DNA of 37,360 nt, taken from the NCBI GenBank assembly GCA_902768605.1, contig CACXLY010000056.1, positions 1 to 37,360 of the forward strand, read 5' to 3'. This document shows, in pieces, positions 15,001 through 21,974 of the stretch (position 1 is its first letter; each line of letters starts with the position of its first letter). The notes under the pieces were generated by a model. It searched no databases and was not told the origin of the DNA. It saw only the letters and a program-made list of their open reading frames with translations. The position numbers and the translations under genes are program-made. The stretch comes from an uncultured Bacteroidales bacterium (GTDB lineage: Bacteria; Bacteroidota; Bacteroidia; Bacteroidales; Bacteroidaceae).

Positions 15001-17216
15001 AGGCTCGCGACGACCTCAACGGCGCTGCCAAGGATCTCCTCGACAAGTATCTTGAGGAAGACGAAGAGGCAAGCGAAGAGCTGCCCAACGGTTCCTACAT
15101 CAACATCATCGACAGCCGCACGCTTAGCGAAGAAGAGCTGGCAGCTGAGATTGAGTTTGCAAGAGCACTCTACGAGAATGCCATCATGACCAGCATCAAC
15201 GAGGGTTCCGACGTCAGTCACCTCATCAAGAACGCTGCATTCAGTGAAGACGGCAACTTCAAGGACTGGGAGACTGAGATTACATTCCAAGGCTCGGCTG
15301 GCAGCAACTTCAGCTCCAACACTGGCTTCACGGACATCTATCCCGTAGCCGGCTCTTGGAACACGGCCTTCACCGTTTCGCAGTACATCATTGCCGACAT
15401 TCCCGACGGCATCTACGAGCTTGAGGCTCCTGCCTTCTATCGTCCCGGCGGCAATGGTCAGGGCGACATGATGGGTACGGACTATGTGCCTGCCGACCTC
15501 TTTATCAATGACTTCTACACGCCCATCATGAACATCTACGCAGGCCGTGTGCTCTATGCAGATGCCATCAACGGTGTGAACTGCCGCTACGATGCAAGCA
15601 ACGACCCCGACGCTCCTCACAACGGTGAGAACACTTCCTCTGAGGACTACGATACGGGCGACGGCTATGTGCCCGAGCAGCGCCAGGCAGTCAGCTTCGC
15701 ATTCGGTGGAGGCCGCTATATTAATAATGTATATGGCATCGTTCAGGGCGGCGAGCTTCGTCTCGGTATCCGCAACACCGGCAAGCCCTGGTACGATGGC
15801 GGCATGACGATGTGGGGCAAGTTCAAGCTTATCTATCGTGGCAACAGCGATGAAGCCATCGAGGGCATGATGAACAACTTCCAGAAGCGCCTCGATGCTC
15901 TCAAGTGGGCTCGCGACGAACAGTGGATCATGTTCTACAGCCAGAGCCATATCGACAAGCTCGAAGAACTTATCGCAGCTGCCAACGAAGCAGCAGCGGG
16001 TGAGAAGCTGGCCTTGATCAAGCAGATCAATGACGAGTTCAACACCATCCTCGACAGTTACGACGCTTATGCCGTGCTGGGAAGTCTGTATGACTATTGC
16101 AGCGGCAAGGCCGACGAGTACCTCGAGAGCAATCCCGAGATGAGCGAAGCCTTTGCACAGGCAGCTGACGAGATTGACGGTCACTACACGAGCGGCGACC
16201 TCTCCGATGAGGAAGCACGCGCATATCGCGAGCAGATCCTGAACAATCCCGCACTGGGTGGCGGCTACTACGTGCAGGGTGACCTCACCGATCCCGAAGG
16301 CAACCGTCTCACCTACGGACAGAATAACACTGTCTATCCCATGACGTTGCAGGACGACGGCACATTCGTTGCAGCCAGTGTATTCGTGCAGAACCGTTCG
16401 AACCTGGCAAGTGCTGATGCGCGTGCCGGTATATATCTGAGTCGCATGGACGAGCGCTATGAGTGCACAAGCTCGTCACGTCGCTTCATCACGCCTGCCG
16501 TCAACAAGTTCAAGATGATTCTCGACGACAACGACAACCACAACGACTTCCAGACGGTCGGCGGTCAGTACAAGGTGACGTTCAATCCTGCTGACAGCAC
16601 CATCACCTTCGACCTCATCGGCGAATATCCTTGGCACGACAACTGCTACGTCGTAGGTTCCATCATCGACATCAACGGCGAGAAGCATCGCTGGAAGAAC
16701 GACGAGATGGCTCCTTTGGCTCATAAGGGCAACGGCGTCTATGAAGGCGAAGTCACCTTCTACCGCGACTCTGTGGAGAACTGGTATCCCAACTTCACCA
16801 TCTTCTCTTGCCGCTCCAACACCGGCAGCATCGAGCACTCGCTGGCTACTCGCAGCGGATGGAACGAAGGCCGCTATGGCAGCGAGGAGAACAAGCTCGT
16901 GCTCGAGAATGGCGTTGTCACAGGCGACCTCATCCGTGGCTCTGACCGCAAGTGGTACATGAACTGGGACGAGACGAAGGAAGGCGACACACAGAAGTTC
17001 CTCATCACATTCGACATGAACCACAACACGGTGGTTGTCAATGGCGGAGTGGAGGGCGATGCCAACGGCGACGGAGAAGTCGATGTGGCTGACTACACGT
17101 ACGTGCTGAACCTCATGGCCGACGAGCAGTATGATCCTCGTGGCGACGTCAATGGCGACGACGAGGTCGATGTGGCCGATGCTACGTACATCCTCAACAT
17201 CATGGCTGACCAGTAA
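12030..17216 (+). CDS. Large secreted multidomain protein with dockerin-like C-terminus
   Basis: A 1,728-residue protein with a signal peptide (MRKFYSLAILGLMWLAGSAAFA). Two homologous modules, about residues 48-345 and 395-690, are built of GLUG-like beta-helix repeats (AGGITGGS, AGLIGGST, NCVNTGTI, NCYSTGTI). Each follows a Cys/His motif: HGYVNGIC, HEFEDGDFYCINC and, before the next region, HKFVDGFCTVC. The middle holds jelly-roll-like carbohydrate-binding candidates and helical spacer regions. About 1560-1670 resembles a SusE/SusF-type beta-sandwich. The end (about 1676-1728) is two calcium-loop repeats, GDANGDGEVDVADYTYVLN and GDVNGDDEVDVADATYILN, as in type I dockerins. I infer an extracellular or surface role, perhaps in binding glycans; no catalytic motif is recognised. 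Confidence 0.8.
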   Translation: MRKFYSLAILGLMWLAGSAAFADDHGYVNGICTMHDDCDEHFERPQQDADGFYMLYNAGNVEWISQEVANGSLDLDCKLMNDIDFENIVNLHSPIGPNDGRKYNATFDGQGHRIKNMIIDRPDVERQGFFGDLRGNPNVRGGGTVIKNLIIDKSCSITGALRTGGITGTGQNNEKEIIIMNCVNEASVTTSSKNAGGITGGSTSNHPIWKITNCVNTGTITALGNANGEKESAGISGWLGDNANTRVVNCINIGQVIDGEGGSGMDGSGRGVFRQSNSDATAVNCYDLSGMPDAFQFIDHDFTAEDVLNGRVTFTINQKAGELVYWQTIGEDEYPMPFSTSKQVYLQGELLCDGTPIEGGTYTNDPVEPVRPPHEFEDGDFYCINCGAINDSFCEKDADGFYQLNTEFDAYWFAEFVKAGNVEVNAKLNNDLDFSLCPDFAGIGDRDHGFKGIFDGGFHTISNLVIDRPDEDWFGFFNFLNGGATVKNLRGDASCSITAHGNAGLIGGSTAAGDIFLENLAFEGDVTCTRAGAGGIIGCNTGSQAHIIMTNCYSTGTITGEDISVNENGALSAWLGSDGAVITNCWSSATVNGVQNDEKYLARFNNAVFNNCYSLNGTPLQATLFEYEDMESGKLCYKLNGDQETIAWYQTLGDDEFPTFMPGHQQVYAVAEMRCDGWFDPLDATYSNTPGAGIPDHKFVDGFCTVCHQQDPDFPFLDVFPNADHDVTTGYTTNNGGDGSNLGFESSVVEHWNSSWFESYQTLQSLEPGVYRLRVQGLSRVAQWGNAEYNAYEMGVLSDEYAPLYHSSQYFVQVNGKKIAHRFMDIAEGRQEERVGETENFSEYTGAWVPNSRTACMKYFGRGLYWNEPLYFVVESAEDSVNVGVENSLYLYGNWTVWDSWRLDKLTAGDMELIRNQQIASFQEDIVTLEPQHSLMEAYSEAKNAVVNATTLEEIMNASDVLASTPNLIRRSHLAYENYKAAIEALREEVEARDDLNGAAKDLLDKYLEEDEEASEELPNGSYINIIDSRTLSEEELAAEIEFARALYENAIMTSINEGSDVSHLIKNAAFSEDGNFKDWETEITFQGSAGSNFSSNTGFTDIYPVAGSWNTAFTVSQYIIADIPDGIYELEAPAFYRPGGNGQGDMMGTDYVPADLFINDFYTPIMNIYAGRVLYADAINGVNCRYDASNDPDAPHNGENTSSEDYDTGDGYVPEQRQAVSFAFGGGRYINNVYGIVQGGELRLGIRNTGKPWYDGGMTMWGKFKLIYRGNSDEAIEGMMNNFQKRLDALKWARDEQWIMFYSQSHIDKLEELIAAANEAAAGEKLALIKQINDEFNTILDSYDAYAVLGSLYDYCSGKADEYLESNPEMSEAFAQAADEIDGHYTSGDLSDEEARAYREQILNNPALGGGYYVQGDLTDPEGNRLTYGQNNTVYPMTLQDDGTFVAASVFVQNRSNLASADARAGIYLSRMDERYECTSSSRRFITPAVNKFKMILDDNDNHNDFQTVGGQYKVTFNPADSTITFDLIGEYPWHDNCYVVGSIIDINGEKHRWKNDEMAPLAHKGNGVYEGEVTFYRDSVENWYPNFTIFSCRSNTGSIEHSLATRSGWNEGRYGSEENKLVLENGVVTGDLIRGSDRKWYMNWDETKEGDTQKFLITFDMNHNTVVVNGGVEGDANGDGEVDVADYTYVLNLMADEQYDPRGDVNGDDEVDVADATYILNIMADQ

Positions 17217-17258
17217 TAGAGGATAATGTAAGAATGAGAAAATAAAGAAATGAGCGTT

Positions 17259-17290
17259 AAGCCCCCTGTGCGATGGTGCAGGGGGCTTTT
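17259..17290 (+). terminator. Rho-independent terminator
   Basis: AAGCCCCCTG (17259-17268) pairs perfectly with CAGGGGGCTT over a ten-base loop and is followed by TTTT minus one interruption. It lies about 40 bases after the stop of the large secreted protein gene. Confidence 0.88.
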
Positions 17291-17310
17291 CATTTGTCGC
17301 GGAAATCTCC

Positions 17311-17553
17311 TGGTAATGATATAGTCGTTGACACGCTTTTCGGGTGGTTGTGAAAGCTTAGTCGAGGGAATATAAAGGCTGAAAGCCTGATAAGAATATA
17401 GGCGGGGGTGAAACCCCCGTAAAGAGGACATCGCAACAACTAAGTGCTGAAAGCACGACTTTACCGCTCGCATCTGTTACGGGGGTTACACCCCCGCCTG
17501 TAGTCTTTCCAGCCTTTCAGGCTTTCATCGTGCCAACTGCTATATCATTGCCA
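17311..17553. mobile_element. MITE-like inverted-repeat element, copy 2
   Basis: The ends TGGTAATGATATAG and CTATATCATTGCCA are inverted repeats with one mismatch. The next bases (TCGTTGACACG and CGTGCCAACTG) extend the match imperfectly. The inner GCGGGGGTGAAACCCCCG and CGGGGGTTACACCCCCGC arms match copy 1 (10132-10420), which has about 55 more bases at the apex. There is no reading frame for a transposase. The right end lies a few bases before the 22-bp array at 17558. Confidence 0.8.
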
Positions 17554-17557
17554 ATCT

Positions 17558-17711
17558 CCTTGCAGTGGCATCGACTTTTCCTTGCTGTAGCGTCAGGCTT
17601 TCCTTGCTGTGGCGTCAGGCTTTCCTTGCTGTGGCGTTGGCAAACCCGATGCGCGAAGATGATTTTTCCCCGCTGTAATTTTGAGTTGTGGGTGCTTTTT
17701 CGTATCTTTGC
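17558..17711 (+). repeat. 22-bp phased array upstream of the transferase gene
   Basis: Units start at 17558, 17580, 17602, 17624, 17646, 17668 and 17690, exactly 22 bases apart. The first four are clear (CCTTGCTGTGGCGTC then AGGCTTT and variants). The fifth and sixth are decayed but keep CC at the start and a T-run (fifth) or GCTGT (sixth). The seventh contains the promoter -7 element. Each of the first six units also keeps GC in its first third. Confidence 0.7.
17680..17710 (+). promoter_or_regulatory. Promoter of the phosphoethanolamine-transferase-like gene
   Basis: TTTG (17680-17683), 19 bases, then TATCTTTG (17703-17710): the canonical Bacteroidetes arrangement. It overlaps the last two units of the 22-bp array. 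The 19-base core at 17694-17712 is identical to the promoter at 34317-34335. Confidence 0.75.
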
Positions 17712-17769
17712 ACTCCAGAAGGACTGCCCAAATGTCAAATTGTGAAATTGTCGTACTGTCAAATAGAGA

Positions 17770-19491
17770 ATGAAGCGTTTCTGTGATATCCTCTTTCGCC
17801 CGATATGGGAACAAAAGGCGCTCTTCGTGTTCCTCATACTGATGTCGTGCGTCGTGATACCCGTAATGTGCTATGCCACAGGGGCTTTCCCTAAGCCGTT
17901 CGTCTTCGCGCCAGCCATCTTCGACTGCTACTTGTTGACGCTTTTGGCCTCCTGGCTCAGGCGAATCCGCCTCTCCTGGCTCGTCTGGATAGTCGGCATC
18001 CTGCTGTTGGGCGGCGAGGTGTTCTGTATGCTGTGCTACCAGTCGCCGTATTCGATGACCGTGCTGCAGCTCATACTCGAGACAAACACTCGCGAGGCGA
18101 CCGAGTTTCTGAGGGGTCACGGCGTCGCTGGCCAGTTGGCATTGGCGACGGGCATCACGTTGGCCGTGATGGGGATAAGCCATCTGGTGGCACGGGCCTT
18201 TGCCCGCCGCAAGGTTTCCCGCTGGGGGCGCCTGGCCGGGGCTGCGCTCATCCTCCTCTCCGCTTCCTGTCAGGGCTATTCCTACTTCCGCCTGTATCAG
18301 ACCTACGTGGCCGACGTGACGACCACCGTCTCCGAGAACAAATACATGCCTCTGCGCAACAGTCCGTTCGTCCGATTCTTCTACGGACACGCTCTCAACG
18401 TGGTGAGCACCAAGGAACTGGCGGAGCTTGTGAAGACCGTGGAGCGCACCGAGGTGGATAGCTGCACGTTCCGCAGCCCCAGCATCGTGCTGCTCATCGG
18501 CGAGTCATACAACAAACATCATTCTCCGCTCTATAACCCCAAGGCCCGCCAGACGACGCCCGGCCTCTGCCGTATGGAGCGGGAGGGCAACCTCATCGTT
18601 TTCGACGACGCCGTCTCGCCCTATAATGTCACGAGCAAGACGCTTCGCTTCATGTTCTCGACGTACTATCCGGGTTGCGGCCACAAGTGGGTGGACTGCA
18701 CGCTTTTCCCTGCCGTCTTCCGCAAGGCAGGTTACAAGGTCTGGTTCATCACCAACCAATTTGCCGGCGAAGAGAACAACAAGGACCATCACGACCATGT
18801 GGGCGGCACCATCTTCAACCAGAGCGAGCTCCGCCGACTGCAGTTCACGCACATGAACACAGAAGCCGCGCGCTACGACATGGAGCTGCTCTCCCAGCTG
18901 CCGCCTGCCGACACGCTTGCCGCCCAGCCGTCGCTCCTCATTTTCCACATGATAGGGCAGCACGAGGATTACCGCGAACGCTACCCCGAGTCGTATAGTC
19001 ACTTCACGGCCGACAGCATCCAGAACGACTTCACCGACGAGAAAGGCCGTCAGATTGTAGCAGAATACGACAATGCAACGCTCTACAACGATGCCGTGGT
19101 TCAGCACCTGCTCGACAAGTATTCAGGACAGGACGTCGTGGCCATCTACCTGTCCGACCATGGGGAAGAGATTTACGACTGGCGCAACTCGTGTTACCGG
19201 ACCAACAGCGACTACATGACGCCCGAGATAGCACGCTATCAGTACGAGATTCCGTTGCTTTTCTACGTCTCGGACACGTTCAAGGCCAAGCATCCCGCGC
19301 TCTACGAAGAGATACTTGCGGCCAGGCATAAGCCATTCATTGCCACGATGATGCCCTTCGTGCTCTTCCATCTGGCAGGCATCGGCCATGCAGACTACAG
19401 GCCCGAGCTCGACATCCTCTCGCCCGAATACGACGAGAGCCGGCCCCGCATCATTCGTGAGGACGTCTGTTACGACGAGCTGATGCGTTAG
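17770..19491 (+). CDS. Sulfatase-family phosphoethanolamine transferase (EptA-like)
   Basis: A 573-residue inner-membrane enzyme. About four or five hydrophobic segments lie within residues 16-170, followed by a periplasmic alkaline-phosphatase-type catalytic domain. IGESYNKHHSPLY (about 243-255) is the metal and nucleophile motif: Glu245 should bind zinc, and Ser246 takes the place of the usual Thr nucleophile. HMIGQHEDYRERYP (393-406) and SDHGEE (462-467) complete the family pattern. Such enzymes move phosphoethanolamine from phosphatidylethanolamine to lipid A or another glycan, which can lower the negative surface charge; the acceptor here is not known. The gene stands alone behind a 22-bp array and its own promoter. 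A TTAGCCGGCTAA palindrome overlaps the stop codon. Confidence 0.85.
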   Translation: MKRFCDILFRPIWEQKALFVFLILMSCVVIPVMCYATGAFPKPFVFAPAIFDCYLLTLLASWLRRIRLSWLVWIVGILLLGGEVFCMLCYQSPYSMTVLQLILETNTREATEFLRGHGVAGQLALATGITLAVMGISHLVARAFARRKVSRWGRLAGAALILLSASCQGYSYFRLYQTYVADVTTTVSENKYMPLRNSPFVRFFYGHALNVVSTKELAELVKTVERTEVDSCTFRSPSIVLLIGESYNKHHSPLYNPKARQTTPGLCRMEREGNLIVFDDAVSPYNVTSKTLRFMFSTYYPGCGHKWVDCTLFPAVFRKAGYKVWFITNQFAGEENNKDHHDHVGGTIFNQSELRRLQFTHMNTEAARYDMELLSQLPPADTLAAQPSLLIFHMIGQHEDYRERYPESYSHFTADSIQNDFTDEKGRQIVAEYDNATLYNDAVVQHLLDKYSGQDVVAIYLSDHGEEIYDWRNSCYRTNSDYMTPEIARYQYEIPLLFYVSDTFKAKHPALYEEILAARHKPFIATMMPFVLFHLAGIGHADYRPELDILSPEYDESRPRIIREDVCYDELMR

Positions 19492-19548
19492 CCGGCTAAA
19501 GTCTCGAAGGACGAAAGAACCCTAAGCAATCAGAAATCAGACAAGTTA

Positions 19549-19652
19549 CATATTCTGTCGCCCTTCCAGGGCTTTGATACCCTGAATGGAACTAACCCGG
19601 GGTTTGACACCCTCGTCTGTGTTCTGTCGCACCTTTGGTGCTTTTCTACCGG
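19549..19652. repeat. Intergenic palindrome-rich repeat
   Basis: Short stems follow one another: CCCTTCCAGGG, TACCCTG...AACCCGGGGTT, and GCACCTTTGGTGC, with TTCTGTCGC recurring at both ends. This arrangement is familiar from dispersed repeats of Bacteroidales genomes, but only one copy lies in this window. No gene is seen between 19492 and 19729 apart from this and the terminator. Confidence 0.45.
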
Positions 19653-19664
19653 ACGCCAATGATA

Positions 19665-19709
19665 CAAAAAAGAAGAGTAGAACAATGTCTTGCGACATGC
19701 CTACTCTTC
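19665..19709 (-). terminator. Terminator of the sigma-factor operon
   Basis: On the minus strand, GAAGAGTAG (19709-19701) pairs with CTACTCTTC (19680-19672), with an inner ATGTC/GACAT stem, and is followed by a run of T. It lies about 20 bases after the stop of the Spy/CpxP-like gene. Confidence 0.85.
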
Positions 19710-19729
19710 CACCGAAACTTCTTCTTACC

Positions 19730-20212
19730 TTAAAGCCTGTTATTTAGTTTCGGTCCTTGTTTCCCGTCGTGTCTGCCACCGCCTCCGTCAAAGTTCTCAA
19801 GCATCTGCCTATGGAACTTGTCTTCTGCGCACATGGCCTTATATACCTTCTGCGGTGACACAGCCTGACACAATTTCTTGTAATATGTCACTTCAAGCTG
19901 AGCCATCTCCACGTTCAGGTCTTTTATCTTCTGAATCGTAGCGGCGTAGTCGTTGTCGCTTGCGTTGGCAGTCTCGGCGTTCTTCTTTATCTGGAATATC
20001 TTCCTCTGCAGGCCTCGCTGCTTGCCCTTCATCTCGAAGTAGATGGGGTAGAAAGCCTGTGCCTCGCTCTGCGTGAAGCCGACCTCCTTGGTAATGTAGC
20101 TTTCGAGCTTTGCCTTGAATTCCTGCGGGTTGAACTTGCCGCGACCTTGCTGAGCCACTGCTGTGCAAACCGACACCAGCATGCAGACGATTATGATAAT
20201 GCTTCTCTTCAT
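19730..20212 (-). CDS. Spy/CpxP-like periplasmic protein
   Basis: A 160-residue protein with a signal peptide (MKRSIIIIVCMLVSVCTAVAQ). The mature part is a charged helical domain with EVGFTQSEAQAFYPIYFEM and an LQRKIFQIKKNAE helix, then LEVTYYKKLCQAVSPQKVYK. This is the pattern of LTXXQ/Spy-type proteins of Bacteroidetes, which bind unfolded or metal-stressed proteins in the periplasm. The tail is glycine-rich. It is the last gene of a three-gene unit behind an ECF sigma factor, ten bases after the previous stop. A role as stress sensor or effector for the sigma factor is inference from position and family. Confidence 0.75.
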   Translation of the reverse strand: MKRSIIIIVCMLVSVCTAVAQQGRGKFNPQEFKAKLESYITKEVGFTQSEAQAFYPIYFEMKGKQRGLQRKIFQIKKNAETANASDNDYAATIQKIKDLNVEMAQLEVTYYKKLCQAVSPQKVYKAMCAEDKFHRQMLENFDGGGGRHDGKQGPKLNNRL

Positions 20213-20222
20213 CTTCTTCCTC

Positions 20223-20573
20223 CTAATTTAAATCAGCCTCAGTCAAGTAAGAAGCGATAGACATGTTGTCTATCATCGAGTAGTCGAGCGCATCTTCGAT
20301 GTACTGTATGTCCTCTGCATTCGCCGTCTGCACTGAATTGTGCCTTTCGAGGAGCAGACCTCCAGCGATAACGCTGCCCGCAAGCATAGCTGCTGCTGCC
20401 CACCGCATAACCAAGCGACGACGTTTCCTTTGAGCGACGCGGCCCATCACTTTCTCCGTCAGGCCATCGAAGTAGCCAGCGGGAACCGTGAAGTGGGACT
20501 CGGTGCCAAATTGCGAAACGAGCTGTGCTTCCAGCTCTTCCGTTGTCCGTTGTCTATAGTCTGTTGTCTTCAT
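20223..20573 (-). CDS. Putative membrane anti-sigma factor
   Basis: A 116-residue protein with one likely membrane helix (about residues 56-75, after a basic KRRRL stretch). It has an N-terminal cytoplasmic part (TEELEAQLVSQFG...VPAGYFDGLTEKV) and a short acidic periplasmic tail. The VPxGYFDxL motif followed by a basic stretch and a membrane helix is common in small genes downstream of ECF sigma factors in Bacteroidales. It starts 32 bases after the sigma factor stop. It has no zinc-type anti-sigma HxxxCxxC motif. Anti-sigma function is inferred from layout. Confidence 0.65.
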   Translation of the reverse strand: MKTTDYRQRTTEELEAQLVSQFGTESHFTVPAGYFDGLTEKVMGRVAQRKRRRLVMRWAAAAMLAGSVIAGGLLLERHNSVQTANAEDIQYIEDALDYSMIDNMSIASYLTEADLN

Positions 20574-20605
20574 TTACTTATTTGATGTTATATAATGTAA
20601 AAGGT

Positions 20606-21145
20606 TTAATCGTTGTTCTCAAAAAAAGCTAATATTTTTTTGACGGCATGATGATACGACGCTTTCAGCGCCCCGATGCTGGTGCCAAGCATGTCGCTCA
20701 TGTCTTCGTACTTCATCTCGTCGAAGTACTTCAGGTTGAAGACAAGTCGCTGTTTCTCAGGCAAGGAGCTGATGGCAGTCTGGAACTGCTGCTGCAACTC
20801 GTCGCCGTCGAAATAGCTGTCGCTGGCAAGCGATGCGGCAGGGCTGTTCTCGGGTTCGTCGAGACTAAGCGTTTGTTTTTTCTTCGAGAGGTGATTGAGC
20901 GACTCATTGATGGCGATGCGGAAGAGCCACGTTTGCAGGCGTGACTCGCCGCGGAAGCTGTCGATGGCTGTCCAGGCCTTGATGAACGTGTTTTGCAGTA
21001 CGTCGTCAGCATCATCGTGCACGAGCACCATGCGGCGTATCTGCCAATAGAGCGGCTCCTGATATTCGCGCACCAGTTGCGTGAAGGCCGCTTCCTTGGA
21101 AGAAGGCTTGCTAAGTTGCTGGATGAGTGCTTTCTCGTCTATCAT
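20606..21145 (-). CDS. RNA polymerase ECF-type sigma factor
   Basis: A 179-residue sigma-70 family protein of the extracytoplasmic-function type. Region 2 is at about residues 25-85 (DADDVLQNTFIKAWTAIDSF, RLQTWLFRIAINESLN). Region 4 is at about 126-172 (LPEKQRLVFNLKYFDEMKYEDM then SDMLGTSIGALKASYHHAVKKI, a helix-turn-helix). It heads an operon with a probable membrane anti-sigma protein and a Spy/CpxP-like protein, so it probably directs a cell-envelope response. A GACTGCT-ACG-AGCAGTC hairpin lies in its upstream region (about 21180-21198). I could not assign its promoter firmly. Confidence 0.9.
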   Translation of the reverse strand: MIDEKALIQQLSKPSSKEAAFTQLVREYQEPLYWQIRRMVLVHDDADDVLQNTFIKAWTAIDSFRGESRLQTWLFRIAINESLNHLSKKKQTLSLDEPENSPAASLASDSYFDGDELQQQFQTAISSLPEKQRLVFNLKYFDEMKYEDMSDMLGTSIGALKASYHHAVKKILAFFENND

Positions 21146-21316
21146 CGCTTTGTTTCGGCAACCGGCAAAACACTACCTATCGACTGCTACGAGCAGTCCG
21201 ATGCCTATTGCCCTTTTCTTTAGACACGCACAATAAGATAAGGTTTAACGGATTTCGCAATTTTACAATTAAACAAGTCATTGCACAAATGCAAATTGCC
21301 TAATTGTCAAATCGTT

Positions 21317-21619
21317 TTACTGCACAGAAATCTTGCGCACGATCTTGCCGACCTTGATGAGGTAGCAACCTTTCGTGAGGTTCAGCGCAAAGGTCTTGTC
21401 GTTGCTATCGATGCGGATGGTAGCAACCTTCGTGCCTGTAAGATTGAAGACTTCCATCACTTCCCCGTTGGCGCCGACAATGTGGACGTTGCCGCCATTA
21501 ATGCTCAAGGAGATGCCGGAAACGCTCATCTCGATGCCGTCGGAAGGTATTTCTGCCAGCATGGAAATGGGAGCGAATGCCATCGCCAACGTGAGTAATA
21601 TGATATAAAACTTCTTCAT
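21317..21619 (-). CDS. Minimal secreted protein with only a T9SS-type sorting tail
   Basis: A 100-residue protein. A signal peptide (MKKFYIILLTLAMAFAPISMLA) is followed by about 78 residues. Most of these form a type A C-terminal sorting-domain pattern: GGNVHIVGANGEVMEVFNLTG, then TKVATIRIDSN, LNLTKGCYLIKVGK and a final VRKISVQ. No separate cargo domain is present. In known T9SS substrates this tail guides export across the outer membrane and is removed. What a free-standing version does is unknown. It has its own canonical promoter, with a 22-bp array further upstream. Confidence 0.75.
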   Translation of the reverse strand: MKKFYIILLTLAMAFAPISMLAEIPSDGIEMSVSGISLSINGGNVHIVGANGEVMEVFNLTGTKVATIRIDSNDKTFALNLTKGCYLIKVGKIVRKISVQ

Positions 21620-21637
21620 TCTTTATATAATCCGATG

Positions 21638-21669
21638 CAAAGATAGGGTTTTTCTGTCATTCCTGCAAA
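21638..21669 (-). promoter_or_regulatory. Promoter of the minimal sorting-tail gene
   Basis: On the minus strand TTTG (21669-21666), 20 bases, then TATCTTTG (21645-21638). The ATG is at 21619, giving a short leader. Confidence 0.7.
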
Positions 21670-21800
21670 CTTTTCAAGGAAAAAGTTGTAGTTTTATTCA
21701 AGAAAAGTCCAAAAACATGTTGAGTAACATACTTCTGCGAACAATATTGCAGATTTAACCGACATAATAGGGGAGAAAAGCGTTCACGAGGATTGTCGTC

Positions 21801-21968
21801 CAACATCACGTTGCTAAGTCGCCAACATCACGTTGCTAAGTCGCCAGCATCACGTTGCTAAGCATCCAGCATCACGTTGCTAAATTGCCAACATCACGTT
21901 GCTAAGTCGCCTGCATCACGTTGCTAAACTGCCAGGATCACGTTGCTAAACTGCCAGCATCACGTTGC
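21801..21968 (-). repeat. 22-bp tandem array, eight units
   Basis: The core ATCACGTTGC (plus strand) occurs eight times, starting at 21805, 21827, 21849, 21871, 21893, 21915, 21937 and 21959: exactly 22 bases every time. The core is usually followed by TAA and preceded by CCAAC, CCAGC or CCTGC. Read on the minus strand, toward the promoter at 21638-21669, the unit contains CGTGAT...CGACTTA, which also occurs in a unit of the array at 28785. The first repeat begins seven bases after the stop of the fasciclin-type gene. It has no spacers, so it is not a CRISPR. Confidence 0.9.
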
Positions 21969-21974
21969 GCGGCA

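Noticed and set aside
17593..18390. Minus-strand frame across the third 22-bp array and the transferase start
   Set aside because: It crosses a canonical promoter and the start of a clear membrane enzyme on the other strand, and has no domain.
21801..21968. Eight regular repeats as a CRISPR array
   Set aside because: The repeats are head-to-tail at 22 bases with no unique spacers and no cas genes in the window.
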